Origin: Litorilituus sediminis
Lineage (GTDB): Bacteria > Pseudomonadota > Gammaproteobacteria > Enterobacterales > Alteromonadaceae
Direction of reading: 5' to 3'
NCBI RefSeq assembly: GCF_004295665.1
Contig: NZ_CP034759.1
Location: 558,001 to 622,000 of the forward strand
Length of the DNA: 64,000 nucleotides
The notes beneath the pieces are model-generated. The model searched no databases. It was not told the origin of the DNA and was given only the letters and a program-made list of their open reading frames with translations. Position numbers and translations under genes: made by a program. Positions 26,046 to 35,977 of the stretch are shown here, piece after piece; within the stretch, counting starts at the first letter, position 1; each line of letters starts with the position of its first letter.

Positions 26046-29000
26046 TTAAGGACAATACTGGTATTGTTTTTCTAGCGAGCTGACACCTAGGCCGCTCAAT
26101 TTTTTCACTTTGATCTGTACGGCAATACGCTCTTTTAAGGCTTCAATGTGGCTAATAATACCTATAGTTTTACCACTAGCATTTAGGCAGTCCAAAGCAT
26201 CTAATGCCACTTCTAATGTTTCATTATCTAAAGTGCCAAACCCCTCATCCAGAAATAGTGAATCTATGCTGGTTTTACTGCTCACTAAATCTGATAAAGC
26301 TAACGCTAACGCTAAACTCACTAAAAAACTTTCTCCACCCGATAAAGTTTTAGTATCTCTAACACTATCACCTTGCCAAGTATCCAGTACTTGTAATGTT
26401 AAATTATCACTTTGCTGACATTGTAATTGATAACGGCCATCTAGCTTATCTAACTGCTCATTAGCTAAATGCACCAGGTAATGTAAGGTTAAACCTTGCG
26501 CAAAGCGTCTAAACTTAGCGCCATCAGCTGAGCCTATCAGGCCATTTAAATAGCTTAAATCATCTAGTTTGCTACGTGATAGTTCAATCTGTTCAATTAA
26601 TGCCTGCTGAGTACGCTTGTTTTCTTCATCCGTAGATAAAGTTTGCTTTACTTGTCCAAGCTGAATTTGGTTTTCTTTCATTAAATCTGACAGCGCGGTT
26701 AATTGACTATCAAGGGCACTTAGCTCTAATGAAAAGTACTCGCTCTGTTCAAAATCAGCTTGCTTTAAACGTAATTGTTTTTCATTTAATTTCGCTTGTT
26801 CTAACAAGGTCATAAAATGACCTTTACTTTGCTCAAGTGCTTTTGCTAATGCTTGTAATTCATCTTTTTCTTGTGGTGATATTAACGCTGCTAAAAATTG
26901 AGCTTCATCGGTAAATTGACTTTCCGATAACACAGACAACCAATTATCACTGGCTATTTTTTGTTCAGAAATTAGCTGTTCATAATGCTTTTTCGCCGCA
27001 CTTAATTGCCCTAATAGCTGATTATCTTGCTGTTGAACGTTAGCTAGACTTGCTTTTGCTTGTTCAATAGCGCTAGTGCTTAGTTCTCTTTGCTCGCTAA
27101 TGATTTTTGTTGCTATATCAACACTATAACCATCTTCAAAAGTAAGATTTAACTCCAGATAACCAGTAACGCGTAACTCATTTTGCAACTGTAATTGCTC
27201 TGATAGCGCTTGATATTCAGCTTGCTTAACTTGTAGCTGCTCATGGCTTTGCTGATATTGACTATCAACGACAGCTTGCGCTTGATTAAGACTAATAAGT
27301 TGCTGTTCAGCCAGCTCTATTTGTTGCAATAATTGCTGATGCTGCTCTGCAACTTGCTGCTGTGTTATTAACCAAGCTTGTTCGCCTGCTTGCTCGTTTT
27401 CTAGTTGCTCTTTATTGAATGTGCCAGTCAATGTCAGCGCATTTTCCGACACTAAGCTTTCTGGTAGTGTTATCTGTAACTCAAGGATCTCTTGCCTAAG
27501 CAGTTGGTAACACTGCATCAATTCATTATCTAATTGCGCTTTGTTTTGCTGAATTGATTGACTATTTTGCTGAACATTGTCAATTTGCCCCAGCAGCACA
27601 GTTATTTGACTTTGGCAATCTTGTACTTGCCCCTCAATTTTTCGTAATACCTCTTTATTATCGGCTTGTGCTTGCTCAAGTAATTGTAAATCACTTTGAT
27701 ATTGGCTAAGACTATCTAGCTGCTGCTGGCATAAATGAAGCTGTGCGTTAAGCTCATTAAGCTGATTAATATCAAGGTGAATGGCATTCGCTTTGGTTAA
27801 CTGTTGCCACTGCTGGCTATTATCGGCGAGTTCTTTTTCAATTACTTGTTGTCTTTCTTTGTAGCTTGCTAATAAGCCTGTGCTTTGACTATGCTGACGG
27901 TTAAGCTGATTGCCCTGCTCTTCTAATTGTTTTTTCTCTTGTTTAATCGCCGTTAAACGTTGTTGGTGCTCATTGCTATCAATACCTTGATAACCTTGTA
28001 GTAGCGGATGCTCTGTTGAGCCACACAGCGGACATGGCTGATGCGCTTGTAATTGTTGCCTATGCTCTGCTAACGACATTATGGCTTGATGCTGTTGTAA
28101 TAAGTTCTCAACATCTTTTTGTTGCTGATTTAATTCACCAAATCGCGTGCGCATTTGTGTTAATTGGCTTTGCGTATCAATAATAACTTGCTCTTGCTGA
28201 TGGCTATGCTGAGCTAGCTCATTTTGCTCGTTATACAGTGCGCTTAAGCGCTGTGATAGTACAATACCTTGCTGTAAAGCATTAACTTGTTGTTGCTTTG
28301 CCAACAAGGGTGTTGTTAATTGCTGTGATGCCAAGGTTAGTATTACATCTTTAGCAAATAACGCATCTAATGCCGGTTGATGATTTTGATACAAGGCTTG
28401 TTGCTTTTGGCCAAATTCAGCAAGTTTATTGGCTTCACTTTGTAAATCTTGTTGATACGCTTGTAACTGCGCTTGTTTATCGACACTTTGCTTGTTCAGC
28501 TTTTCAAGCTCAGTGTGACATTGCTGCTCTTGCTCATTAAAAGCTAAAGCTTTGCTTCTATGCTTGGCAAGCTGAGTAAACTGCTCATGCCAACGGGGCA
28601 GCCTATTGGCTAGTTCATGACTATTCGCTTGTGCTGCCAACTGCTGTTTTTGCGCGCTTAATTTGCCAGAAAGTACTTGCTGCTGCTCAGCGGTACTTTG
28701 TTGTTGTTGTGTTAACTCTGTATGCGTTTCATTTAATACCGTAATTGTTTGCTTTAGCTTAGTTAACTCTTGCTCTTGGCTGGTAATGGCCGTTTCAAGT
28801 GGCACAATTTTATCGCGAAGTAACACTTCACTTGCCGCCAGTTGCTGTAATACTTGATTTTGCTCTTGCTCAGTTACTGACAGGTTTTGCTCTTCTTGCT
28901 TAACTGCGTCAGATATTTGCTTATGCTGCTGTGCTAATTGTTCAAGCGCCTGCTCTTGTTCTGATAACCTTTGTTTAGCTTGGCAAAAAAGCTGATATTT

Positions 29001-29876
29001 GCCATGGATTTGCTCTGCAGGTACAGCTAACAGTAGTTTATCCAGCTCTGGTTTAGCCTCAAGCTCACGTTGCTTTACCTCGTCTAATTCAGCTTGTGAT
29101 TTATCTAGTTGCTGAGTATTTTCTTCTAGCGCAAGTCGCCATGATTTTAAGGCAATAAGTTCATTATGCTGTTTGCTATGCGCGCTATCTAAATGCGATA
29201 ACTCAGTTAATTGCTCTGTTAAGTTCGCGACTTCTTCATCAGGCAATAACAACACAGCTTGTTTTTTTGCTTGTAATAGCGCTAACTCCTGCTCAGCGAC
29301 TTTATGATCATTAAAGACTTGCTGAGAAATAAGACCATAAATCTCCGTGCCCGTTAACTGCTCTAACAATAATGCTCGCTCTTTCGGATCGGCATTTAAA
29401 AAAGCGGCGAACTCACCTTGAGATAACATCATTGATTTAGTAAAGCGGGAGAAATTTAGCCCGGTTATTTGCGCAATACCCGCACGGACATCTTTTAATT
29501 TTTCGGCAACAATAGTGCCATCAAGACGCGCCAGCTCAGCAACAGGTTCAAGCAAATTACCATCAAGCTTATTACGCGCTCTTTTTTGACTCCAAAAAGC
29601 GCGATAACCTTGGCCTTTCACTTCAAACTCAACTTCTGCCATGCAGTGACTGGTATGGCGTGTCATCAATTGGTTTTGCTTTTTAGAAACACTAAGGCGT
29701 GGTGTTTGATGATACAAAGCAAGACAAATCGCATCTAAAATACTGGTTTTACCCGCACCTGTTGCCCCAGTAATCGCAAATAAGCCATTGCTATCAAACG
29801 GCTCCTTAGTAAAGTCTATTTGCCAGCTGCCTTTAAGGGAGTTAATGTTCTCAAAGCGTAATGTTAAGATTCTCAT
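26046..29876 (-). CDS. sbcC: SbcC, Rad50-like subunit of the SbcCD nuclease
   Basis: SMC-like ATPase that with SbcD cleaves DNA hairpins and protein-blocked ends. The protein has 1276 residues. The Walker [10 protein letters not shown] is at 37-45. Very long Gln/Leu-rich coiled coils follow, with a zinc-hook CPLC ([12 protein letters not shown]) near residue 614. The C-terminal ABC part carries signature [21 protein letters not shown] and Walker [13 protein letters not shown]. The length is larger than E. coli SbcC (1048) through expanded coiled coils rich in Gln. Its ATG overlaps the sbcD stop by 4 bases (ATGA), a tight operon. Confidence 0.96.
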   Translation of the reverse strand: MRILTLRFENINSLKGSWQIDFTKEPFDSNGLFAITGATGAGKTSILDAICLALYHQTPRLSVSKKQNQLMTRHTSHCMAEVEFEVKGQGYRAFWSQKRARNKLDGNLLEPVAELARLDGTIVAEKLKDVRAGIAQITGLNFSRFTKSMMLSQGEFAAFLNADPKERALLLEQLTGTEIYGLISQQVFNDHKVAEQELALLQAKKQAVLLLPDEEVANLTEQLTELSHLDSAHSKQHNELIALKSWRLALEENTQQLDKSQAELDEVKQRELEAKPELDKLLLAVPAEQIHGKYQLFCQAKQRLSEQEQALEQLAQQHKQISDAVKQEEQNLSVTEQEQNQVLQQLAASEVLLRDKIVPLETAITSQEQELTKLKQTITVLNETHTELTQQQQSTAEQQQVLSGKLSAQKQQLAAQANSHELANRLPRWHEQFTQLAKHRSKALAFNEQEQQCHTELEKLNKQSVDKQAQLQAYQQDLQSEANKLAEFGQKQQALYQNHQPALDALFAKDVILTLASQQLTTPLLAKQQQVNALQQGIVLSQRLSALYNEQNELAQHSHQQEQVIIDTQSQLTQMRTRFGELNQQQKDVENLLQQHQAIMSLAEHRQQLQAHQPCPLCGSTEHPLLQGYQGIDSNEHQQRLTAIKQEKKQLEEQGNQLNRQHSQSTGLLASYKERQQVIEKELADNSQQWQQLTKANAIHLDINQLNELNAQLHLCQQQLDSLSQYQSDLQLLEQAQADNKEVLRKIEGQVQDCQSQITVLLGQIDNVQQNSQSIQQNKAQLDNELMQCYQLLRQEILELQITLPESLVSENALTLTGTFNKEQLENEQAGEQAWLITQQQVAEQHQQLLQQIELAEQQLISLNQAQAVVDSQYQQSHEQLQVKQAEYQALSEQLQLQNELRVTGYLELNLTFEDGYSVDIATKIISEQRELSTSAIEQAKASLANVQQQDNQLLGQLSAAKKHYEQLISEQKIASDNWLSVLSESQFTDEAQFLAALISPQEKDELQALAKALEQSKGHFMTLLEQAKLNEKQLRLKQADFEQSEYFSLELSALDSQLTALSDLMKENQIQLGQVKQTLSTDEENKRTQQALIEQIELSRSKLDDLSYLNGLIGSADGAKFRRFAQGLTLHYLVHLANEQLDKLDGRYQLQCQQSDNLTLQVLDTWQGDSVRDTKTLSGGESFLVSLALALALSDLVSSKTSIDSLFLDEGFGTLDNETLEVALDALDCLNASGKTIGIISHIEALKERIAVQIKVKKLSGLGVSSLEKQYQYCP

Positions 29877-31255
29877 GAACTAGCCTCTAGCTCAGATTTC
29901 GCTTGCGCACCGTTTACTTGCGAATTATCCGCGAATGCTGGGCTTAATTCATCTTCAAGCTTGCTCGTTTGTTGCTGACACTGCGCTTCTACCTTAACTA
30001 AAGTTTGCTGAAATAATTGCTGCAAACGCGCTTTTCTTGCTAATTCTTCCGGGCTTTGTAAATCTAATGACTCGAGCTTAGCTTGAAAAACATCATCATG
30101 GCTCAACTCAGCCAAGGTTACTTTATTATCAATACCTTGGCTTTGCTGTAGTAACTTACGTGCTTTTTTACAGCGCCTTAGTAATAACACTTCTACCGGC
30201 GCATCCGCTAACTGCTCAGCTAAACGTTGCTGAAGATCATTTAAATGTTCAGCACTTTCTATTTCAACATCTAGCCATAAGGTATTTTGTGCATTTATTT
30301 GCTCGCTAAATTGCTCAAGCAATGCCTTAGTATTATCGGTTAAATCCTCAAGTTTAGTTTGTAAAACTGCCATCGGCTGAAAACTAGGAATAGTAATTTT
30401 TTCAACATCAGCCAGCTTATCTTGAGTAAAGCTGACAATAAAGACGCTTTTATTTTGCTTAGCTTCATCAAAACTTAACGGGATTGGTGAGCCGCTATAA
30501 CGAATATGCTCTGACTTTGCCACGGTTTGAGCCCTATGAATATGGCCAAGGGCAATATAGTCAGCAGGCGGAAATGCACTACTTGGAAAGGCTTCTAATG
30601 TACCAATATAAATATCCCGTACGGCATCACTTTTACTGTCAGCAACACTGACCCCAAGTGCCGTTAAATGCCCCGTAGCTATAATAGGCACCTTATACCC
30701 TTCTTTATCGGCAATGTTTTGCTTTAGCTTTTCAGCCTCCAAATACAAGCTTTGATAATGTTCGGCAATAGCTTGTTGTAACTGTTGCTGCTTGTCACTG
30801 GCAGATTGACCCGCTTGGCTTTTCATAATATCGCGCGGTCTAATAAAAGGAATAGCACAAACAATGGCACTTGCTTTATCGTTTTTATCTTTAATAACAA
30901 TAAGCTGTTCATTGCTGTAGTCTTCAGTATCTACCTTAGGGACAACCTGTGCAGATAAACTTGATAACAAGGATTTGGACTCACTTAGCATAGCGACAGA
31001 ATCATGATTACCCGCTAATACGACCAAGTGACAGCCTATTTGGTGCATTTGCGCGATAAAATTATAATAGATTTCGCGTGCGTAACTCGGTGGAGTAGCC
31101 GTATCAAAAATATCGCCAGCAACGATAACAGCATCTATGTCATAGTGCTTTACTTGCGTGATAAGCCAAGCTAAAAATTGTTCATGCTCATGTGCACGGC
31201 TTTTACCGTAAAAAGATTGACCTAAATGCCAATCTGAAGTGTGAAGAATACGCAT
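29873..31255 (-). CDS. sbcD: SbcD, Mre11-like exonuclease subunit
   Basis: Metallophosphoesterase nuclease subunit of SbcCD. Motifs of the Mre11 fold are visible: TSDWH at 6-10, [10 protein letters not shown] at 47-56, AGNHDS at 81-86, ATGHLT around 193 and ALGHIHRAQ around 235. The 460 residues include a capping domain and a C-terminal region rich in Gln/Leu that should contact SbcC. It is longer than E. coli SbcD (400), mainly at the C-terminus. It is the first gene of sbcDC. Confidence 0.96.
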   Translation of the reverse strand: MRILHTSDWHLGQSFYGKSRAHEHEQFLAWLITQVKHYDIDAVIVAGDIFDTATPPSYAREIYYNFIAQMHQIGCHLVVLAGNHDSVAMLSESKSLLSSLSAQVVPKVDTEDYSNEQLIVIKDKNDKASAIVCAIPFIRPRDIMKSQAGQSASDKQQQLQQAIAEHYQSLYLEAEKLKQNIADKEGYKVPIIATGHLTALGVSVADSKSDAVRDIYIGTLEAFPSSAFPPADYIALGHIHRAQTVAKSEHIRYSGSPIPLSFDEAKQNKSVFIVSFTQDKLADVEKITIPSFQPMAVLQTKLEDLTDNTKALLEQFSEQINAQNTLWLDVEIESAEHLNDLQQRLAEQLADAPVEVLLLRRCKKARKLLQQSQGIDNKVTLAELSHDDVFQAKLESLDLQSPEELARKARLQQLFQQTLVKVEAQCQQQTSKLEDELSPAFADNSQVNGAQAKSELEASS

Positions 31256-31360
31256 AGTTAGGAGAAAAGGCGTGATAGCGACTAATGTGCTAATAATTCT
31301 ACCTAATTACAGCTAATATACCATCTTTAATCCTTACCATTTAACAGTTAACGCTTAACA

Positions 31361-31681
31361 CTAAGCGGCTGAATTAAAATCCTTCACGTTTACTTTTAAC
31401 GAACAAACGTGCTTGGCGGTACTTATGTGCTCTGACTGCGCCTGGCTGTTAGCTACCACGGTTAAGTTGGCTGATTCAGCTGAGTTGTCTGCCATGACAT
31501 ACTCGACTAAGAGACCATCGATAAAAATAGCTAAACCTGCCACGGCACAACTTATTAACGGTACATAAACAAGTGCGCTAATAAGCGAGCCTTGATTTAT
31601 CAGGTTAAACACAACAGGTAAAAGTATTAATAACACGGCAAAAATACGATATAGAATGATAACGAGTGCTCTTGCTTTCAT
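31361..31681 (-). CDS. Small hypothetical membrane protein
   Basis: I do not recognise the family. It has 106 residues, with two hydrophobic helices at about 5-30 (ALVIILYRIFAVLLILLPVVFNLI) and 35-60 (ALVYVPLISCAVAGLAIFIDGLLV). A polar Ser/Ala/Asn-rich tail follows that probably faces the cytosol or periplasm. It stands alone between sbcD and a LysR gene with about 100 bases on each side. The ATG is preceded by AGGATAGCC, an acceptable ribosome-binding site. Confidence 0.65.
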   Translation of the reverse strand: MKARALVIILYRIFAVLLILLPVVFNLINQGSLISALVYVPLISCAVAGLAIFIDGLLVEYVMADNSAESANLTVVANSQAQSEHISTAKHVCSLKVNVKDFNSAA

Positions 31682-31817
31682 GTGGCTATCCTTTTGCTTT
31701 AAGCAAACAACTTAATAAGTGTTAAAACAAACGATAGTAAAAATCGCTTAGACAAACAAAAGGAAAATATTCACCCTATAGATGAATTAAACTCACCCAT
31801 AGGTTTGGTGAACTAGA

Positions 31818-32714
31818 TTAGCTGCGTACTTTAAGTAACGGTGAGCGAATTAGCCAATCAATAAAGCACAAGATATCGTGCCTATCTTCATCTTCTTCGC
31901 GATAAACTGCGTAAAGATCTTTAAAGTAAGGTGCGCTAACAGCAAAAGGCGAGACTAATAAGTTACGTTCAAGTAATTGGTTTTCTACTGGCAGCACAGC
32001 GAGTGCTAGTCCTAAGCCCTGCTCTGCCGCTTGTAATGATGCCTCATAATGGCTAAAGGTTAATTTATGTTTAAAATCTTTGATATCTAAAGCTAACTCT
32101 TTTGCCCACATTTGCCAGACATTATCCATATTAGACAAATCAATTAAGGGAACATCGGCTATTTGCTCAGGTGACTTTAACTGATATTGCTTAGCAAATT
32201 CTGGCGAGCAAAGCGCATGTACTTGTAACGACATCAGTTTTTTGGAGATAACCCCAGGCCAATTACCATTGCCTAGCCTGATTGCTAGATCGCTGTCATC
32301 GTAACGTAAATCAGTGAGCTGCATGCCAGTTTCAATACGTATATCAATTTCTGGATGGCTTTGTTGAAACAAGCCAAGCTGTGGGATAATGGCATTGCTC
32401 GCCATAGTCGGAAACGTGGTAATTTTAAGCGCAGGGTTTGAAAACTTATTACTTACCACCTTAGTACCTTGCTCTAACTTGCTTAAGCCTTGCTGTACAT
32501 AATGTAAATACACTTTACCGGCTGAATTTAAACTAACACCGCGACTTTTTCTTAAAAACAATTCAAAACCTAAAAAAGCTTCTAATGATTTAACCTGATG
32601 ACTTACTGCAGAAGGGGTAATACACAGCTCTTCGGATGCCGCTTTAAAGTTCTCATGTCGTGCAGAAGCTTCAAAAATAGACAGTAAATGCAGTGGCGGT
32701 AGTTTTTTAGACAT
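31818..32714 (-). CDS. LysR-family transcriptional regulator (GcvA-like)
   Basis: A 298-residue LysR-type regulator. The N-terminal winged helix PLHLLSIFEASARHENFKAASEELCITPSAVSHQVKSLE is closest in style to the GcvA/AmpR group. The ligand domain follows from about residue 90 (LKITTFPTMASNAIIPQLGLFQQSHPEIDIRIETG). No divergent partner gene is present (upstream is a PilZ gene in the same direction), so the target is unknown. Confidence 0.9.
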   Translation of the reverse strand: MSKKLPPLHLLSIFEASARHENFKAASEELCITPSAVSHQVKSLEAFLGFELFLRKSRGVSLNSAGKVYLHYVQQGLSKLEQGTKVVSNKFSNPALKITTFPTMASNAIIPQLGLFQQSHPEIDIRIETGMQLTDLRYDDSDLAIRLGNGNWPGVISKKLMSLQVHALCSPEFAKQYQLKSPEQIADVPLIDLSNMDNVWQMWAKELALDIKDFKHKLTFSHYEASLQAAEQGLGLALAVLPVENQLLERNLLVSPFAVSAPYFKDLYAVYREEDEDRHDILCFIDWLIRSPLLKVRS

Positions 32715-32801
32715 AAAGCTTTTAATAGCGTTTCTTTGAGTAATAAGCCTAGTGTAGCAAGCAATATAGGTGAATAAAAATAACCTAAGGTTAAATATAA
32801 A

Positions 32802-33485
32802 CTAATTGAGAATGAACAGTTGCCCTAATAGCTCACTTATTTGTGGTTGATTCTCTAGAAATTGAATACCGACACTGACATTGCCCTTTTCATTACGGCT
32901 ATTACACACTTTGGCGGCAATTTTGAATTCTTGCTTACCATGGGTTTGCACCTTAACAATAATATTGCGTTTATTCACTGTGGTGCTTGTGCTTTGACTT
33001 TTAAAGGTAAAGCCACAGCCTTTTTCTGAAATATCGACAATAACGCCACTGAGCTGACTTTCTTGTGCTTGCGTCGAATCTTCAATCATAATTGAAGCGG
33101 GTAGATAAATTGTATTTCGTTGCTGTCTGCGCAGTTGTCTATTTTCTATTTTTTCTGGGTAAGCTAAAAAGATAAAGCGCTCAGGATATTGGCAGACGCT
33201 TTTAATGGATGAACGAAAGGCAAAGCATTCACCTTTACTACCTTCAAGTAAGTAGCGAACTATCACCACATTTCCTTCGACCAGCACATCTTTATAATCT
33301 AACGGGTTTGCAACCCTTGGATACTTTAAAATAATGTATTTACCCAGCTCATAACCGACAAGGGTAAGCTTAAGGCGAACCGAAACAGGGTGACTAATTT
33401 GTAAATCGAGGTTTTTTCCTGGTTGTAGTTCAAATAATTGAGTATTGGTATTCAGTTGCTCTGCTACTTCTGACATGCTTGTCAC
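32802..33485 (-). CDS. PilZ-domain c-di-GMP-binding protein (YcgR-like architecture)
   Basis: A 227-residue cytosolic protein with an N-terminal PilZN/YcgR-like domain (about 15-110) and a C-terminal PilZ domain. The c-di-GMP motifs are intact: RxxxR as R119-Q-Q..R123 (RRQQR, 119-123) and D/NxSxxG as DISEKG (151-156). It probably changes motility or surface behaviour when c-di-GMP binds; YcgR acts as a flagellar brake in E. coli. The start could also be the fourth residue (MSEVAEQ). Isolated gene. Confidence 0.88.
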   Translation of the reverse strand: MTSMSEVAEQLNTNTQLFELQPGKNLDLQISHPVSVRLKLTLVGYELGKYIILKYPRVANPLDYKDVLVEGNVVIVRYLLEGSKGECFAFRSSIKSVCQYPERFIFLAYPEKIENRQLRRQQRNTIYLPASIMIEDSTQAQESQLSGVIVDISEKGCGFTFKSQSTSTTVNKRNIIVKVQTHGKQEFKIAAKVCNSRNEKGNVSVGIQFLENQPQISELLGQLFILN

Positions 33486-33586
33486 GCATCCTTGTACATC
33501 TATTTAGCTTTTTCTCCAATATAAACAAAGCAGCTTAAAGGCACAATGGCTGCATACAATAAATCTTGTGCACATGCATAATTATT

Positions 33587-33621
33587 AATTTATTATCAAC
33601 TAGTTATCTAGATAATAAATT
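33587..33621. promoter_or_regulatory. Inverted repeat between the PilZ gene and the iron module
   Basis: AATTTATTATC (33587-33597) and GATAATAAATT (33611-33621) are perfect 11-bp arms around 13 bases containing the palindrome AACTAGTT. It may be an operator or a cruciform. The arm orientation differs from a Fur box, and no family can be named. Confidence 0.4.
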
Positions 33622-33653
33622 CCACAAAAATCAACAAAAACAGTAAAGATGCA

Positions 33654-33683
33654 ATTGATAATAACTCTCATTATCAATATAAT
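33654..33683 (+). promoter_or_regulatory. Promoter with overlapping Fur box for the DUF3325-DUF3649-PepSY operon
   Basis: TTGATA (33655-33660), a 17-base spacer and TATAAT (33678-33683) form a near-perfect sigma-70 promoter. The Fur-type palindrome ATTGATAAT-N7-ATTATCAAT (33654-33678) covers both boxes, so iron-loaded Fur should block RNA polymerase. This also argues that translation starts at 33718, not at the ATG at 33649 which lies ahead of the promoter. Confidence 0.82.
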
Positions 33684-33717
33684 TGCAACAGTTTTAATTC
33701 AACTGGACAGAATAACT

Positions 33718-33984
33718 ATGCTTACCCTCTTGGCATGTATGGCTACCCTCATTGGTGTCTTTATTTACTATATGACAAATAAAAACCAACGCGTTCTTAG
33801 CTCTCCCCTATCAAAGCAATATCGTCCTATCAGCTATATTGCACTTGTTCTTGCGCTAATCGCTTGGCAACAAGTATTAACGCCCGCATCAGCAATATTT
33901 ATGTGGTTAATGACCTTGATGTTATTTTTTATTTTAACTCCCTTGTTTACTTTATTATCAACAAAGAACATCTCCCATGACTAA
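33718..33984 (+). CDS. DUF3325-like small membrane protein
   Basis: Inner-membrane protein of 88 residues from the ATG at 33718, which is preceded by GGACAG. The longer frame from 33649 would start upstream of the promoter -10 box and is rejected. Three hydrophobic helices are visible (MLTLLACMATLIGVFIYYM, ISYIALVLALIAWQQVL, FMWLMTLMLFFILTPLFTLLS). The position ahead of DUF3649- and PepSY-type genes fits the DUF3325 family, which occurs with siderophore receptor and ferric reductase-like modules. The function is not established. Its stop overlaps the next start by 8 bases. Confidence 0.68.
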   Translation: MLTLLACMATLIGVFIYYMTNKNQRVLSSPLSKQYRPISYIALVLALIAWQQVLTPASAIFMWLMTLMLFFILTPLFTLLSTKNISHD

Positions 33985-34273
33985 CAATACCGTAACTAAA
34001 ATTCAACCGCATTGGTGGCGAAAATCACTACTTGGTGTATTTTTGGGCTTAAGCTTTGCTTATTCACTTGTTGCCTTATTTGCTTGGTATGGCCCAGGCG
34101 GTATCGATGCCGACATCAAGGTACAATTTAATATGTGGATAATAAGCCCTATTTGGCTCACTATCATTGCCTTTACCTTTATGTTTAAAACGGCAAAGCA
34201 AGCTTTCCTTTACTTAGCCTCAGCTAATCTTATCAGCTACACACTCTTCTTCGCTTTAAGGTACACAGTATGA
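33977..34273 (+). CDS. DUF3649-like small membrane protein of the iron module
   Basis: A 98-residue protein with a polar N-terminus (MTNNTVTKIQPHWWRKSLLGV) and three hydrophobic segments, including LGVFLGLSFAYSLVALFAWYG and WIISPIWLTIIAFTFMF. This layout matches the DUF3649 proteins found next to PepSY proteins and TonB receptors. It overlaps the upstream gene by 8 bases and the downstream gene by 4, so the three are translated from one message. The role is probably accessory to siderophore iron release at the inner membrane, which is inferred from context only. Confidence 0.65.
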   Translation: MTNNTVTKIQPHWWRKSLLGVFLGLSFAYSLVALFAWYGPGGIDADIKVQFNMWIISPIWLTIIAFTFMFKTAKQAFLYLASANLISYTLFFALRYTV

Positions 34274-35892
34274 AAATTCGCGGCGATATCATTAGAACCT
34301 ATCAAAGTATTCATACTTGGACAGGTATAATCACGGGTCTGGTTTTATTTATCGGCTTTTATGCTGGCTCACTGACCATGTTTAAGCCTGCAATTGAACA
34401 ATGGGCAACACCAACAGTACAAGAGCTACTTCAGATACCAGCAATTAAATTGGATCAACTCATCAATGAAGCGGCCAAACAACAAGAGAAAGTAAAGCAA
34501 GGCTTTATTATTAACTTTGATGAAAATAGCTCGCCTATGATGTGGTATGAAAAAGGTGGCGGGAGGGGTTTACGCCTTGATGATCAACTAAAGCATGCCA
34601 CGTTAAATGAATATGATCAGTTAGTCAGCTATCAGGGTGAAAAAAATATGCTGGGTAGCTTAATTGACCAACTGCATAGAACTGCCGGTATAGTTGGCAA
34701 AGTCGGTCATGAAGATCTTGGCGTGTTAATTTTAGGTATTGCTGCCGGGCTGTATTTCTTAGCATTAATTTCAGGCGTGATATTTTTATTACCTACCTTA
34801 GTTAAATCACTGTTTGCCTTAAGGCAAAATAAAGGCGCCAGCCGTTTCTGGCTAGATAGCCATAACCTAATTGGCGTAGTCAGCCTACCGTTTCATTTTA
34901 TTATTGCTTGGACCGCAGTCGTTTTTGCCCTGCATGATCCATTTTACGGTGGTTTATCTGTAGTTTATGGTGATAAGCCATTATTTGAGCGTGCTGCGCC
35001 AGGTAAAACAAGCTATGACTTTAGCTCGCTCCCACCAATGCAGCAGTATATTGATAAAGTAGCAGAGCTTGCACCAAATCATACACTACACTTGCTCGAT
35101 TTTAGTCGACTCGATACCACAAGCCCATCACTTGCTATAGAAGTAAAAGCTAATGATCAACTGATGCGTGGTGGTTACAGTGATATTATTTATATGAACC
35201 CCTTTACCATGGAGGTTGAATATTCAACCGTTTATAACGAGCACAATAGTAACTATGGCCCAATTGTAACGAGCTTTTTTGGCTTACATTTTGGCAATTA
35301 CGCGGGTAACTTAGGTCGTTGGGTATATTTTATTATGGGACTACTTGGCGCCTTTTTATTTTATAGCGGTAACTTACTTTGGTTAGAAAAAAGACGTAAA
35401 AAACAACAACAGCAAAGTAAATCAAGCAAAGTCATGGCGGCACTTACTATTGGCGTTTGCTTTGGCTCTATATTAGGCGTTGTTGTTAGCATGCTAGCAA
35501 GTAAATGGCTTTACATATACAGCACGCAAACCAATATTTACTACCTGTACTTATACTATGTCAGCTTTTTTGCTGCTATTGGTTATTGCTTGTGGCGCGG
35601 CGCGGCACGTGGAGCAATTCACATTCAATTATGCTTAGCTTTTGCTTGTTTAGCTATCGTTGCAACGACCATAGCAGGCTACTTACTTCCGCACTTAGAG
35701 CTAGCATCTACTTTCCAACAAAAAAATTACTTTGTTGAATTAATAGCGTTTGTTTTTGCTATGTTATTCTTTGTAAGCGCTAAAAAAACCAAAAAGCGTG
35801 CAACACAAGGTGATAAACACAGTGTTTGGGCAATAGCGCCGGATAAGGCTAAGCAAGTAAACCAAGCCATTGAGGTGAATACGACAACTTAA
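34270..35892 (+). CDS. PepSY-associated transmembrane protein (siderophore-iron reductase-like)
   Basis: Inner-membrane protein of 540 residues of the PepSY_TM family. Members next to siderophore receptors are thought to reduce ferric siderophores in the periplasm. TM1 is at about 15-35 (TWTGIITGLVLFIGFYAGSLTMF). A periplasmic domain follows, then HRTAGIVGKVGHEDLGVLILGIAAGLYFLALISGVIF, DSHNLIGVVSLPFHFIIAWTAVVFALHDPF (His residues typical of haem or metal ligation) and FGLHFGNYAGNLGRWVYFIMGLLGAFLFYSGNLLWLE. At least four more C-terminal helices come after these. It is Fur-regulated by context and convergent with the TonB receptor. Confidence 0.88.
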   Translation: MKIRGDIIRTYQSIHTWTGIITGLVLFIGFYAGSLTMFKPAIEQWATPTVQELLQIPAIKLDQLINEAAKQQEKVKQGFIINFDENSSPMMWYEKGGGRGLRLDDQLKHATLNEYDQLVSYQGEKNMLGSLIDQLHRTAGIVGKVGHEDLGVLILGIAAGLYFLALISGVIFLLPTLVKSLFALRQNKGASRFWLDSHNLIGVVSLPFHFIIAWTAVVFALHDPFYGGLSVVYGDKPLFERAAPGKTSYDFSSLPPMQQYIDKVAELAPNHTLHLLDFSRLDTTSPSLAIEVKANDQLMRGGYSDIIYMNPFTMEVEYSTVYNEHNSNYGPIVTSFFGLHFGNYAGNLGRWVYFIMGLLGAFLFYSGNLLWLEKRRKKQQQQSKSSKVMAALTIGVCFGSILGVVVSMLASKWLYIYSTQTNIYYLYLYYVSFFAAIGYCLWRGAARGAIHIQLCLAFACLAIVATTIAGYLLPHLELASTFQQKNYFVELIAFVFAMLFFVSAKKTKKRATQGDKHSVWAIAPDKAKQVNQAIEVNTTT

Positions 35893-35915
35893 ATCAACTT
35901 AATTTAAGTAATAAA

Positions 35916-35938
35916 AAAGAGGGCGAGATGCCCTCTTT
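35916..35938. terminator. Bidirectional terminator between PepSY and TonB receptor genes
   Basis: AAAGAGGGC and GCCCTCTTT, 9-bp stem, GAGAT loop, with A-run before and TTTGTTT after, between convergent genes. Confidence 0.9.
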
Positions 35939-35977
35939 GTTTAAAAACCCTTTATCTAAGTGATAAAGCGATTACGG

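Noticed and set aside
33649..33717. Upstream ATG extension of the DUF3325-like gene
   Set aside because: It lies ahead of the -35/-10 boxes and inside the Fur site; the ATG at 33718 has a ribosome-binding site.
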